DNA of 64,000 bases, taken from Methylobacterium sp. J-067. GTDB taxonomy: Bacteria; Pseudomonadota; Alphaproteobacteria; Rhizobiales; Beijerinckiaceae. Location of the stretch: the NCBI RefSeq assembly GCF_022829465.1, contig NZ_JAKSXZ010000140.1, positions 1 to 64,000 on the forward strand. Reading direction: 5' to 3'. Below are positions 54,829-62,832 of the stretch, piece by piece. Under the pieces are notes generated by a model, which ran no database searches, was not told the DNA's origin, and saw nothing but the letters and a program-made list of their open reading frames with translations. The position numbers and the translations under genes are program-made. Each line of letters begins with the position of its first letter. Position 1 is the first letter of the stretch.

Positions 54829-55542
54829 ATGCGGCCATCCAACCGTGCCGCCGACGCGATGCGGCCCGTAACCCTCGAACGCGCCGTGGCGCGCTACGCC
54901 GAGGGCTCCTGCCTCGTCAGCTTCGGCAACACCAAGGTGCTGTGCACGGCCTCCCTGGAGGAGCGCGCGCCGCCGTGGCTGCGCGGCTCCGGCAAGGGCT
55001 GGGTCACGGCCGAATACGCGATGCTGCCGCGAGCGACCCATGAGCGCACCCGCCGCGAAGTGAATTCCGGCAAGCCCTCCGGCCGCACGCAGGAGATCCA
55101 GCGCCTGATTGGCCGCTCACTCCGCGCCGTCACCAACCTCTCGGCCATCGGCGAGAAGCAGGTGACGGTGGATTGCGACGTGATCCAGGCCGATGGCGGT
55201 ACCCGCACCGCCGCCATCACCGGGGCCTGGGTGGCGCTTCACGATTGCTTCGCGTGGATGCGCACGCGCTCCATCATCTCCGTCGATCCGCTGCGCGATC
55301 ACGTCGCCGCCGTCTCCTGCGGCATCTACAAGGGCATGCCGGTCCTCGACCTCGAATACGAGGAGGATTCGGCCGCAGATACGGACGCGAACTTCGTGCT
55401 GACCGGAAAGGGCGGCATCGTGGAGGTGCAGGGCACCGCCGAAGCCGAGCCCTTCACCGAGGCGCAGCTCCTCGAATTGCTCCGCCTCGCCCGCATCGGG
55501 ACCGAACGCCTCGTGGGCCTGCAGAAGGAGGCCATCGCGTGA
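54829..55542 (+). CDS. rph: Ribonuclease PH
   Basis: A 237-residue phosphorolytic 3'-5' exoribonuclease that trims tRNA 3' ends. The family start MRPSNRAADAMRPVTLERAV is intact, as are GNTKVLCTASLEERAPPWLR, NLSAIGEKQVTVDCDVIQAD (catalytic Asp region) and GGIVEVQGTAEAEPF. The ATG at 54829 is favoured by AAGGG seven bases upstream over the ATG at 54814. Its TGA overlaps the GTG start of rdgB (GTGA), so the two are coupled. Confidence 0.97.
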   Translation: MRPSNRAADAMRPVTLERAVARYAEGSCLVSFGNTKVLCTASLEERAPPWLRGSGKGWVTAEYAMLPRATHERTRREVNSGKPSGRTQEIQRLIGRSLRAVTNLSAIGEKQVTVDCDVIQADGGTRTAAITGAWVALHDCFAWMRTRSIISVDPLRDHVAAVSCGIYKGMPVLDLEYEEDSAADTDANFVLTGKGGIVEVQGTAEAEPFTEAQLLELLRLARIGTERLVGLQKEAIA

Positions 55543-56174
55543 GGCGCCGCCTGACCGGCAAGGTGGTGATCGCCACCCACAACGCGGGCAAGCTCGTGGA
55601 GATGCGCGAGCTTCTGGCGCCCTTCGGCATCGAGGCCGTCTCGGCGGGCGAACTCGGCCTGCCCGAGCCCGACGAGACCGGGACGATGTTCGCCGAGAAC
55701 GCGGCGATCAAGGCCCATGCGGCGACCAAGGTCACCGGCCTGCCGGCCTTCGCCGACGATTCCGGCCTCTGCGTCGATGCCCTCGACGGCGCGCCGGGGA
55801 TCTTCTCCGCCCGCTGGGCCGGGCCGACCAAGGACTTTTCCGGCGCCATGGCACGGATCTTCTCCGAACTCGACACGCGCGGCGCCACGAATCGCAAGGC
55901 GCACTTCGTGTCGGCCCTCGTCCTCGCGTGGCCCGATGGCCATACCGAACTGTTCGAGGGCCGCGTGTTCGGCGACCTCGTGGAGCCGCGCGGCACGGCC
56001 GGCTTCGGCTACGATCCGCTGTTCCGCCCCGAGGGCCACGAGCGGACCTTCGGTGAGATGACTGCCGAGGAGAAGCACGGCGTCGATTGGCAGTCGGGCA
56101 AGGGGCTGTCCCACCGGGCGCGGGCCTTCGTGGACCTCGCCCGCGAATGCCTCGCCCCGTCGGAGCGGACTTGA
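55539..56174 (+). CDS. rdgB: XTP/dITP diphosphatase (RdgB/HAM1)
   Basis: A 211-residue house-cleaning enzyme that converts dITP, XTP and dHAPTP to monophosphates so that deaminated purines are kept out of DNA. Motifs are VVIATHNAGKLVEM (phosphate-binding), FADDSGLCVDALDGAPGIFS (catalytic Asp), ARWAG and GFGYDPLFRPEG. The GTG at 55539 has GGAGG seven bases upstream and overlaps the rph stop. The gene's own TGA overlaps the TTG start of hemW, so rph, rdgB and hemW form a tight operon. Confidence 0.96.
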   Translation: MRRRLTGKVVIATHNAGKLVEMRELLAPFGIEAVSAGELGLPEPDETGTMFAENAAIKAHAATKVTGLPAFADDSGLCVDALDGAPGIFSARWAGPTKDFSGAMARIFSELDTRGATNRKAHFVSALVLAWPDGHTELFEGRVFGDLVEPRGTAGFGYDPLFRPEGHERTFGEMTAEEKHGVDWQSGKGLSHRARAFVDLARECLAPSERT

Positions 56175-57346
56175 CCGCCGCGATCCCTGACCACCCCACC
56201 CGCGATGCGGGGTTCGGGGTGTACCTGCACTGGCCGTTCTGCGCGGCGAAGTGCCCGTATTGCGACTTCAACAGCCATGTCCGCCATGCCGGCGTCGATG
56301 AGGCCCGCTTCCTCGCGGCCTTCCGCGCCGAGATGGCCCATGTCGCCGCCCGCGTGCCGGGGCGGGAGGTGACGAGCATCTTCCTCGGCGGCGGCACGCC
56401 CTCGCTGATGAAGCCGGAGACCGTGGCGGGGCTGCTCGATGCCATCGCCGGGCATTGGCGCGTCGCGCCAGGGGCGGAGGTGACGCTGGAGGCCAACCCG
56501 TCGAGCGTCGAGGCCGGGCGCTTCCTGGGCTACCGGACGGCGGGGGTGAACCGCGTTTCCCTCGGCGTACAGGCCCTGGACGATGCCTCGCTGAAGACCC
56601 TCGGGCGCCTGCACAATGCGCAGGAAGCCTTCGCCGCGATCAAGGTGGCGCAGGGCACTTTCGCGCGGACCTCCTTCGACCTGATCTATGCGCGTCCGAA
56701 CCAGAGCCCGGCGGCATGGCGCGCCGAACTCACCGAGGCCATCGCGCGGGCGGCCGAGCACCTGTCGCTCTACCAGCTCACCATCGAGCCCGGCACGCCG
56801 TTCTACGGCCTCGCCGCCGCCGGCAAACTGGTGACGCCCGACGAGGACGTCTCCCGCGCGCTCTACGACGTAACGCAGGAGGTCTGCGAGGCTGCGGGAC
56901 TGCCGGCCTACGAAATCTCGAACCACGCCCGGCCCGGCGCCGAGGCGCGGCACAACCTGCTCTATTGGCGCTACGGCGAATATGCCGGGATCGGGCCCGG
57001 CGCCCATGGGCGCCTTGTGACGCCGGAGGGGCGCATCAGTACGGTCACCGAGCGCGGCCCCGAAGCGTGGCTCGCCCGCGTCGAGGCGGACGGCCACGGC
57101 ATCGCGGAAACCGAACACCTCGCGGCCCCGGCCCAGGCCGACGAATTCCTCGTGATGGGCCTGCGCCTCTCGGAGGGGATCGACCCCGCCCGCTACGCCG
57201 CCCTCGGCGGGCGGCCCATCGACCCCACGCGGATCGACGCGCTTGTGGGGGATGGGCTCCTGTCTCGGAAGCCCGACGGCCGCATTGCTGCGACCGCTGC
57301 CGGGGCTCCGGTTCTCAACGCGCTTGTGGCTGAACTGGCAAAGTAA
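56171..57346 (+). CDS. hemW: Radical SAM heme chaperone HemW
   Basis: A 391-residue radical SAM protein related to the anaerobic coproporphyrinogen oxidase HemN but now seen as a heme chaperone. The iron-sulfur motif HWPFCAAKCPYCDFNSH is C-x3-C-x2-C with the F of the HemW group (HemN has a longer pattern), and IFLGGGTPSLM and RVSLGVQALDDASLKTLGR follow. The C-terminal HemN_C domain is short (LRLSEGIDPARYAALGG). The TTG at 56171 has GGAG five bases upstream and overlaps the rdgB stop. Older annotation would call it an oxygen-independent coproporphyrinogen oxidase. Confidence 0.94.
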   Translation: MTAAIPDHPTRDAGFGVYLHWPFCAAKCPYCDFNSHVRHAGVDEARFLAAFRAEMAHVAARVPGREVTSIFLGGGTPSLMKPETVAGLLDAIAGHWRVAPGAEVTLEANPSSVEAGRFLGYRTAGVNRVSLGVQALDDASLKTLGRLHNAQEAFAAIKVAQGTFARTSFDLIYARPNQSPAAWRAELTEAIARAAEHLSLYQLTIEPGTPFYGLAAAGKLVTPDEDVSRALYDVTQEVCEAAGLPAYEISNHARPGAEARHNLLYWRYGEYAGIGPGAHGRLVTPEGRISTVTERGPEAWLARVEADGHGIAETEHLAAPAQADEFLVMGLRLSEGIDPARYAALGGRPIDPTRIDALVGDGLLSRKPDGRIAATAAGAPVLNALVAELAK

Positions 57347-57354
57347 CCGCTCAT

Positions 57355-57446
57355 CGTCATTGCGAACGTAGTGAAGCAATCCAGGGAGCCGCGACGTCCT
57401 GAAACGTCCCGCTGCCCTGGATTGCTTCGCTTTGCTCGCAATGACG
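57355..57446. repeat. Dispersed palindromic repeat (CGTCATTGCGA type)
   Basis: The ends CGTCATTGCGA (57355-57365) and TCGCAATGACG (57436-57446) are exact inverted copies, and the next bases GAAGCAATCCAGG pair with CCTGGATTGCTTC. The whole forms a long interrupted hairpin between the convergent hemW and L,D-transpeptidase genes. This sequence type (CGTCATTGCGAGCG...GAAGCAATCCAG) is a well-known intergenic repeat in many proteobacterial genomes. It may end both transcripts. Confidence 0.85.
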
Positions 57447-57454
57447 GCTCAGGG

Positions 57455-58399
57455 TCAGTTCAGCACCACAACCTTCGAGCCGACATTCACGCGGCTGAAC
57501 AGGTCGATGGCGTCCTGGTTGATCATGCGGATGCAGCCCGAGGACACGCTCTTGCCAATGGAGAAGGGCTCCAGCGTGCCGTGGATGCGGAACAGCGTGT
57601 CCTTGTTGCCCTGCCAGAGATACATGGCGCGGGCACCGAGCGGGTTGCGCAGGCCGCCGGAGACGCCGAGCCCGCTCTGGAGCTTGTCGACCTCGCTCGC
57701 CAGCTTCGGGCTGCGGGCGATCATCTCCTTCGGCGGATACCAGTCCGGCCACGCCTGCTTGGAGTTCACGGTGGCCGTGCCGGACCACGAGAAGCCCTGC
57801 TTGCCCACGCCGACGCCGTAGCGGCGGGCCCGGCCGCCCTCCTGCACCAGCGTCAGCTGGTGGGCGCGCGGATCCACGATGATCGTGCCCGGCTCGTAGG
57901 GGCCGTTATAGGCAATTTCCTGGCGCAGGTAGGCCGGGCTCATCCTTTTGTAGTCGAAGGCACGGACGGGAAACACGTCGTCCTCGATGGGGCCGTAGGC
58001 CTTCGCGTAGTCGATCGGGCCGTTGTCGGGGGTGCGCAGGACGGCCTTGGCCTTCGCGGCCTCGATCGGCGAGAGCGCCGGATCGCCGGAGGCTTCCGGC
58101 TGGACCAGGGCGGCCTGCCGGGAGGCCGGCGGCTGCATCGCCGGGGCGGGGGCCGGAGCGAGCGCGGGCGCGGCGGCGGCGGCGGCCTGACGGTCGAGCA
58201 CGGCACGGCCGAACTCGACGCGGCCGGCATACGGCACGTAACGGTCGCCGCGCTTCAGGTAGTAGGCGCCGTTCTGGTCCTGGAAGAGCCGGTCGGCATC
58301 GGGATCGGCCAGGGCGGTGCGGGTTTGCGCCAGGGCGGGCGCAGCCGCCGCGCTGACGGCGAGGCCGGCGAGGAGCAGAAGGCGGATCGGGGCGGACAT
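57455..58399 (-). CDS. L,D-transpeptidase (YkuD/ErfK family)
   Basis: A 314-residue exported enzyme that makes 3-3 peptidoglycan cross-links or attaches proteins to peptidoglycan. The signal peptide is IRLLLLAGLAVSAAAAPALA. An Ala/Pro-rich linker (about 70-100) follows a short N-terminal domain with GAYYLKRGDRYVPYAG. The catalytic domain carries TIIVDPRAHQLTLVQEGG, GLRNPLGARAMYLW and the active site HGTLEPFSIGKSVSSGCIRM with His and Cys in place. The ATG at 58399 has AGGAAG seven bases upstream. Such enzymes are abundant in Rhizobiales, whose walls are rich in L,D-links. Confidence 0.95.
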   Translation of the reverse strand: MSAPIRLLLLAGLAVSAAAAPALAQTRTALADPDADRLFQDQNGAYYLKRGDRYVPYAGRVEFGRAVLDRQAAAAAAPALAPAPAPAMQPPASRQAALVQPEASGDPALSPIEAAKAKAVLRTPDNGPIDYAKAYGPIEDDVFPVRAFDYKRMSPAYLRQEIAYNGPYEPGTIIVDPRAHQLTLVQEGGRARRYGVGVGKQGFSWSGTATVNSKQAWPDWYPPKEMIARSPKLASEVDKLQSGLGVSGGLRNPLGARAMYLWQGNKDTLFRIHGTLEPFSIGKSVSSGCIRMINQDAIDLFSRVNVGSKVVVLN

Positions 58400-58690
58400 C
58401 GTGAGTCTTCCTGAAAGACGAAGGCGGATCACGGACGGAGTCGGCCGTGCGTCATCCGGTCAAGCTTCAACGAGATCTACAAAAGCCGCCGGGCGTCGCC
58501 AAGCGCGGCCATGCCATACCGGACCCGCGTATGACTTGCCGCCGGGCTTTCCGCGCGGCTGTTGCATGCATGCAGCAAGTTAATCCCATCAATTGCGACT
58601 GATTTTGCGCGTGCGCCCGTTTGCGCGTCACCCCTGCCTCGTTGCGCGGCACAGCTTTCCGTCGCGCCCGAATTCGCCGCCCGTGGCGGC

Positions 58691-58706
58691 TGGCACACCT
58701 CGTGCA
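58691..58706 (+). promoter_or_regulatory. Sigma-54 promoter of the nitrate transporter gene
   Basis: TGGCAC-ACCTC-GTGCA matches the RpoN consensus TGGCAC-N5-TTGCA with one mismatch. The key GG (58692-58693) and GC (58704-58705) are exactly ten bases apart, as required. Transcription would begin near 58717. Nitrogen-assimilation genes are classic RpoN/NtrC targets, which fits the NarK/NasA-type transporter downstream. No NtrC sites were identified with confidence upstream. Confidence 0.7.
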
Positions 58707-58716
58707 TTGTTCGCCC

Positions 58717-58777
58717 TGCCGCCTCAGGCGCGGCACGTGGAGCAACGGCGCTCCGCAGAGCGGACGGTGTGAGTCCG
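58717..58777 (+). promoter_or_regulatory. Structured mRNA leader with an ANTAR-target-like hairpin
   Basis: Three hairpins follow the predicted start. The first is TGCCGC/GCGGCA (58717-58735, 7-base loop). The second is GTGGAGC-AACGGC-GCTCCGC (58737-58756), whose 6-base loop has A at position 1 and G at position 4, the signature bound by ANTAR antiterminators such as NasR and NasT. The third is CGGAC/GTCCG (58761-58777, 7-base loop). Only the second loop fits the ANTAR rule and no T-run follows, so nitrate-responsive antitermination is a plausible but unproven inference. Confidence 0.4.
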
Positions 58778-58834
58778 GATCCCCGGCATGTACGGCCGCG
58801 TCGCGGCTTGCAAACTCTGACGAGCACCTCACCC

Positions 58835-60082
58835 ATGGCGAGCTTCAAGACCGTGATGAAGTCGGGCCACCCCCCGACCTTGTTTGCCGCATTCCTCTAC
58901 TTCGATTTCTGCTTCGCGATCTGGGTCCTGAACGGCGCGATGGGCCCGTTCATCACCGAAACCTACAAGCTCACCCCGGCCCAGACCGGCTTCATGATCT
59001 CCCTGCCGATCCTGGCCGGCGCGATCATGCGCTTCCCGCTCGGCGTGCTGGCCCAGTATATCGGCCGGAAGAACGCCGCGATCACCGAAATGGGCATCAT
59101 CGTCCTGGCGATGGCCTACGGCTTCTTCGCGGTCTCCTCCTACAACGACGTCCTCGCCATGGGCGTGCTGCTCGGCATCGCCGGCGCCTCGTTCGGCGTC
59201 GCGCTGTCGCTGGGCTCGGGCTGGTTCCCGCCGGAGCATAAGGGCCTCGCCATGGGCATCGCGGGCGCCGGCAATTCCGGCACCGTGCTCGCCGTGCTGT
59301 TCGCCCCGCCGCTGGCGCAGATGTACGGCTGGCAGGCCGTCTACGGCTTCGCGGGCGTCGTGATGCTCGTTCCGCTGGTGGTGATGATCCTCCTCGCGAA
59401 GGAGCCGCCGGACCTGCATGGCCAGTCCTTCAAGGAGCACATCTCCTGCCTGTTCACGAAGGATGGCTGGGCCTTCTCGCTGATCTACGTCATCACCTTC
59501 GGCGGCTTCATCGGCCTGTCGAATTTCCTGCCGACCTTCTTCTACGAGCAGTTCTCGGTGACGAAGGTCGAGGCCGGGCGGCTTACGATGCTCGCGGCGC
59601 TGATGGGCTCGGGCATCCGCATCGTCGGCGGCTACTTCGCCGACAAGCTCGGCGGCGTGGCGGTGCTCTCGGTGGTGCTGCTTGCGGCGGTGGCGGCCTT
59701 CCTGGCGCTGACGGCGAACCCGTCGCTCGCCATGACGACCATCCTGTTCATGTTCTGCTTCGCCGCCCTCGGCGCGGGCAACGGTGCGCTGTTCCAGCTC
59801 GTGCCCCTGCGCTGGCCGAACAACACGGCGGTCGCGGGCTCGATGATCGGCGAGATCGGTGCCCTCGGCGGGGCGATCCTGCCGAACGTGATGGGCCTGT
59901 CGAAGCAGTATACCGGGCACTTCGCCACCGGCTTCGTCATCTACGCCGTCTTCGCGGCCGTGGTGCTCGGCTGCCTCGCCCTGTGGCAGCGCAACTGGGT
60001 GGGCTCCTGGGTCGGCCCGCGCGGCAAGGCCCTCTCGGCGCCGGCCGAAGAGAACACGAAGCTTCAGCCCGTGACGGCCTGA
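58835..60082 (+). CDS. Nitrate/nitrite transporter, NarK/NasA (NNP) family
   Basis: A 415-residue inner-membrane transporter with twelve helices. The two nitrate signature motifs are present: GIAGAGNSGTVLAVLFAP in helix 5 and ALGAGNGALFQLVPLRW in helix 11. The conserved arginines of the substrate path lie in AGAIMRFPLGVLAQYIG and ALMGSGIRIVGGYFADK. It imports nitrate for assimilation or exchanges nitrate and nitrite. The single 12-helix form and the sigma-54 promoter favour nitrate assimilation (NasA role). No nitrate or nitrite reductase genes follow here. The ATG at 58835 has only a weak ribosome binding site. Confidence 0.92.
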   Translation: MASFKTVMKSGHPPTLFAAFLYFDFCFAIWVLNGAMGPFITETYKLTPAQTGFMISLPILAGAIMRFPLGVLAQYIGRKNAAITEMGIIVLAMAYGFFAVSSYNDVLAMGVLLGIAGASFGVALSLGSGWFPPEHKGLAMGIAGAGNSGTVLAVLFAPPLAQMYGWQAVYGFAGVVMLVPLVVMILLAKEPPDLHGQSFKEHISCLFTKDGWAFSLIYVITFGGFIGLSNFLPTFFYEQFSVTKVEAGRLTMLAALMGSGIRIVGGYFADKLGGVAVLSVVLLAAVAAFLALTANPSLAMTTILFMFCFAALGAGNGALFQLVPLRWPNNTAVAGSMIGEIGALGGAILPNVMGLSKQYTGHFATGFVIYAVFAAVVLGCLALWQRNWVGSWVGPRGKALSAPAEENTKLQPVTA

Positions 60083-60105
60083 ACACTGTCGATATCACCG
60101 CAAGG

Positions 60106-60135
60106 ACGGGGGCCGCACGGCCCCCGTTCGCTTTT
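60106..60135 (+). terminator. Intrinsic terminator after the nitrate transporter gene
   Basis: ACGGGGGCCG (60106-60115) and CGGCCCCCGT (60118-60127) form a perfect stem; the real loop is GCAC once hairpin geometry is allowed. TCGCTTTT follows. It separates the transporter from the next operon. Confidence 0.8.
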
Positions 60136-60188
60136 GTGGGCCATGAGCGCATGATGATCATTGACGGTTGCCAAAGACGCCAAGACGG

Positions 60189-60208
60189 GATTGAATAACG
60201 TATTAATC
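60189..60208. promoter_or_regulatory. AT-rich inverted repeat upstream of the MFS / CoA-transferase operon
   Basis: GATT-G-AATA-ACG-TATT-AATC: the inner arms AATA/TATT and outer arms GATT/AATC are symmetrical apart from one unpaired G in the left half. It lies about 80 bases before the start of the MFS gene, in otherwise GC-rich DNA, and could be the operator of a local regulator. No regulator gene is visible in the window. Confidence 0.3.
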
Positions 60209-60289
60209 GAAGTGTCAGGCCGTGAGGCCGAGGCACCGTGCGGGCACGAGGGGCAGCAAGCTCCCGGCGCCGCCAGGGAGGGGAAGGCG

Positions 60290-61582
60290 ATGATGAAGCG
60301 CGTGAGCGCCACCAACGGCGTGCTCGGCCTGCTCTGCCTGATGTATTTCATCACCTACCTCGACAGGGTGAACCTGGCGACGGCCGGCACGGTGATGATG
60401 CACGACCTCGGCATGTCGAAGACCGAGTTCGGGCTGATGCTCTCTGCCTTCGCCTATCCTTACGCGATCTTCCAAGTCATCGGCGGCTCGGTGGGCGACA
60501 AGTTCGGCGCCCGGCGGACCCTCATGATCTGCGGCATCATCTGGGCGATAGCGACGGTCCTCACCGGCCTCGTCGGCGGGCTCTTGAGCCTGTTCCTCGC
60601 CCGCGTGCTCCTCGGCTTCGGCGAGGGCGCGACCTTCCCCACCGCCACCCGCGCCATGCAGAACTGGACGGCGCCGGGCAAGCGGGGCTTCGCGCAGGGC
60701 ATCACCCACGCCTTCGCGCGGTTCGGCAATGCCGTCGCCCCGCCCATCGTCGCCTTCCTGATCTACCATTTCGGCTGGCGCGTGAGCTTCTTCGTCCTCG
60801 GCGGCGCGAGCTTCGTCTGGGTGGTGATCTGGTATCTCTACTTCCGCGACGATCCCTCGGACCATCCGAACATCACCCAGGCCGAGCTTCAGACCCTGCC
60901 CGCGCCGCGCAAGGTCGGCGTCCGGCAGAGCGTGCCGTGGGGCGCTCTCACCCGCCGGATGCTGCCGGTGTCGATCACCTATTTCTGCTACGGCTGGACG
61001 CTGTGGCTGTTCCTCGGCTGGCTGCCGACCTTCTTCAAGGAGAGCTACGGGCTCGACCTGAAGAACTCGGCCCTGTTCGCCTCCGGTGTGTTCTTCGCGG
61101 GCGTGGTGGGCGACACGGTCGGTGGTGTCGCCAGCGACAAGATCGGTCACGTCACCGGGAACGTGAAGCTCGCGCGGCTGTCGGTGATCGTGATCGGCTT
61201 CCTTGGCGCGGCGGCGAGCCTGACCGGCGTGTTCTTCACCCGCGACCTCACCTACGTCGCCCTGCTGCTCTCCTCCGGCTTCTTCTTCGCCGAACTGGTG
61301 ATCGGCCCGATCTGGTCGGTGCCGATGGACATCGCGCCGAAGTATGCCGGAACGGCCAGCGGCCTGATGAACACCGGCTCGGCGCTGGCGGCCATCGTGT
61401 CCCCGATCGTGTTCGGCTTCATCGTGGATCGCACGGGCAGCTGGACGCTGCCCTTCATCGGCTCCATCGGCCTCTGCCTGCTGGGCGCGGCCCTCGCCTT
61501 CACGATGCATCCCGAGCGCGAGTTCGTGGATCCCCCGGTCGAGCCCACCGGGCGTGTCGCCAGCGTCCCCGCGGGAGAGTGA
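60290..61582 (+). CDS. MFS transporter, anion:cation symporter (ACS) family
   Basis: A 430-residue 12-helix transporter. Markers of the ACS group are YFITYLDRVNLATAGTVM in helix 1, FAYPYAIFQVIGGSVGDKFG with the loop GARRT, and FGEGATFPTATRAMQNW in helix 4. The family brings in organic acids such as tartrate, hexuronates, phthalate or glycerate derivatives with protons. The ATG at 60290 follows AGGGGAAGG. The next gene, a CoA-transferase, starts four bases after its stop, so they form an operon; the substrate is therefore probably a carboxylate that is activated to its CoA thioester. Confidence 0.9.
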   Translation: MMKRVSATNGVLGLLCLMYFITYLDRVNLATAGTVMMHDLGMSKTEFGLMLSAFAYPYAIFQVIGGSVGDKFGARRTLMICGIIWAIATVLTGLVGGLLSLFLARVLLGFGEGATFPTATRAMQNWTAPGKRGFAQGITHAFARFGNAVAPPIVAFLIYHFGWRVSFFVLGGASFVWVVIWYLYFRDDPSDHPNITQAELQTLPAPRKVGVRQSVPWGALTRRMLPVSITYFCYGWTLWLFLGWLPTFFKESYGLDLKNSALFASGVFFAGVVGDTVGGVASDKIGHVTGNVKLARLSVIVIGFLGAAASLTGVFFTRDLTYVALLLSSGFFFAELVIGPIWSVPMDIAPKYAGTASGLMNTGSALAAIVSPIVFGFIVDRTGSWTLPFIGSIGLCLLGAALAFTMHPEREFVDPPVEPTGRVASVPAGE

Positions 61583-61586
61583 TCCG

Positions 61587-62810
61587 ATGGCCGTCGCGAC
61601 GATGGAGCGGCACGGGCCGCTCGCCGGGATGCGAGTGATCGAGCTGGCGCACATCATGGCCGGGCCGGTCTGCGGGCTGATGCTCGCGGACATGGGCGCC
61701 GAGGTCATCAAGGTCGAGAAGCTCGACGGCGACGACACGCGCCGCACGGTCCCCCCGGCCCTGGACGATGAGAGCGCCGCCTACATGATGATGAACCGGG
61801 GCAAGCGCGGCCTCAGCCTCGATCTCAAGGCGCCGGAGGGCGTCGCCATCCTGCGGCGGCTGCTCGGCAATGCCGACGCGCTGATCGAGAACTACCGCGC
61901 GGGTACGATGGAACGCCTTGGCCTCGGCTACGAGAGCCTGCGGCAGGATTTCCCCGGCCTTGTCTATTGCTCGCTGTCCGGCTTCGGGCGCAGCGGCCCC
62001 TATGCCGACCGGGCGGGCTTCGACCTCGTGGCCCAGGGCATGAGCGGCCTCATGTCCGTGACTGGCGAAGGGCCGGGCCGCCCGCCGATGAAGTGCGGGC
62101 CGCCCGTCACCGACATCACCGCCGGCATCCTCGCCGCGATGGGCGTGCTTGCAGCCTATACGCGCCGCCTCAAGACCGGCCAGGGGCAGGTGGTGGACAC
62201 CTCGCTGTTCGAGGCGGGCATCACGCACACCTACTGGCAATCGGCCATCGCCATGGCGACCGGCATTGCGCCCGGCCCGATGGGCTCGGCCCACCCGCTG
62301 AACGCGCCCTACGAAGCCTTCGAGACGGCCGATGGCTGGATCACCATCGGCGCCGCCAACCAGACCAACTGGCTGCGGATGCTGAAGGCCGTCGGCATGG
62401 AAAACCTCGCCGAGGATCCGCGCTTCGCTCTAAACCGCGACCGCATGGCGAATCGCGAGATTCTGGCCTCGACCCTGGCCCCCGCCTTCCGCGAGCACAG
62501 CTCGGGCGATTGGCTCGCCCGCCTGGAAGCCGAGGGCGTGCCGGCCGGGCCGGTGCTCGACGTGAACGCCATGCACCGCGATCCGCAGACGTTGGCGCGC
62601 GAGATGGTGGTGGAGGTCGAGCATGCCCGCGTCGGGCGGATGAAGACCCTCGGCCTGCCGGTGAAGTTCTCGGAGACGCCCGGCCGCGTCCACGGGCCGG
62701 CCCCGCTCCTCGGCCAGCATTCCCGTGCCATCCTGGCGGAAGCGGGCTACGATGATGCCGCGATCGACGCCCTGATCGCCCGCGGCATCGTGTGCGAAAC
62801 ACTCGCCTGA
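61587..62810 (+). CDS. Class III CoA-transferase, CaiB/BaiF family
   Basis: A 407-residue enzyme that moves CoA between carboxylic acids. The N-terminal block GMRVIELAHIMAGPVCGLML with MGAEVIKVEK and RGKRGLSLDLKAPEG is standard, and the catalytic aspartate is in AGFDLVAQGMSGLMSVTG. GQVVDTSLFEAGI and NAPYEAFETADGWITIGAAN complete the set. GGGAG precedes the ATG at 61587. The position between an ACS transporter and a crotonase suggests activation of an imported acid. Formyl-CoA:oxalate CoA-transferase is a family member, but no oxalyl-CoA decarboxylase accompanies it, so oxalate is not assumed. Confidence 0.92.
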   Translation: MAVATMERHGPLAGMRVIELAHIMAGPVCGLMLADMGAEVIKVEKLDGDDTRRTVPPALDDESAAYMMMNRGKRGLSLDLKAPEGVAILRRLLGNADALIENYRAGTMERLGLGYESLRQDFPGLVYCSLSGFGRSGPYADRAGFDLVAQGMSGLMSVTGEGPGRPPMKCGPPVTDITAGILAAMGVLAAYTRRLKTGQGQVVDTSLFEAGITHTYWQSAIAMATGIAPGPMGSAHPLNAPYEAFETADGWITIGAANQTNWLRMLKAVGMENLAEDPRFALNRDRMANREILASTLAPAFREHSSGDWLARLEAEGVPAGPVLDVNAMHRDPQTLAREMVVEVEHARVGRMKTLGLPVKFSETPGRVHGPAPLLGQHSRAILAEAGYDDAAIDALIARGIVCETLA

Positions 62811-62832
62811 TCCCGGCTGCGCGGAGGCCCCG

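Larger units (their letters stand above)
58400..58834. other. Intergenic regulatory region between L,D-transpeptidase and nitrate transporter genes
   Basis: About 435 bases with no gene. The left part must hold the transpeptidase promoter. The right part holds a sigma-54 promoter (58691-58706) and a structured leader (58717-58777), both listed separately. A frame runs through from 58562 into the transporter but its residues are unnatural and it crosses the sigma-54 promoter. Confidence 0.6.

Noticed and set aside
61587..62810. The CoA-transferase considered as formyl-CoA:oxalate CoA-transferase
   Set aside because: No oxalyl-CoA decarboxylase or oxalate transporter of the OxlT type is adjacent, so a specific oxalate role is not supported.
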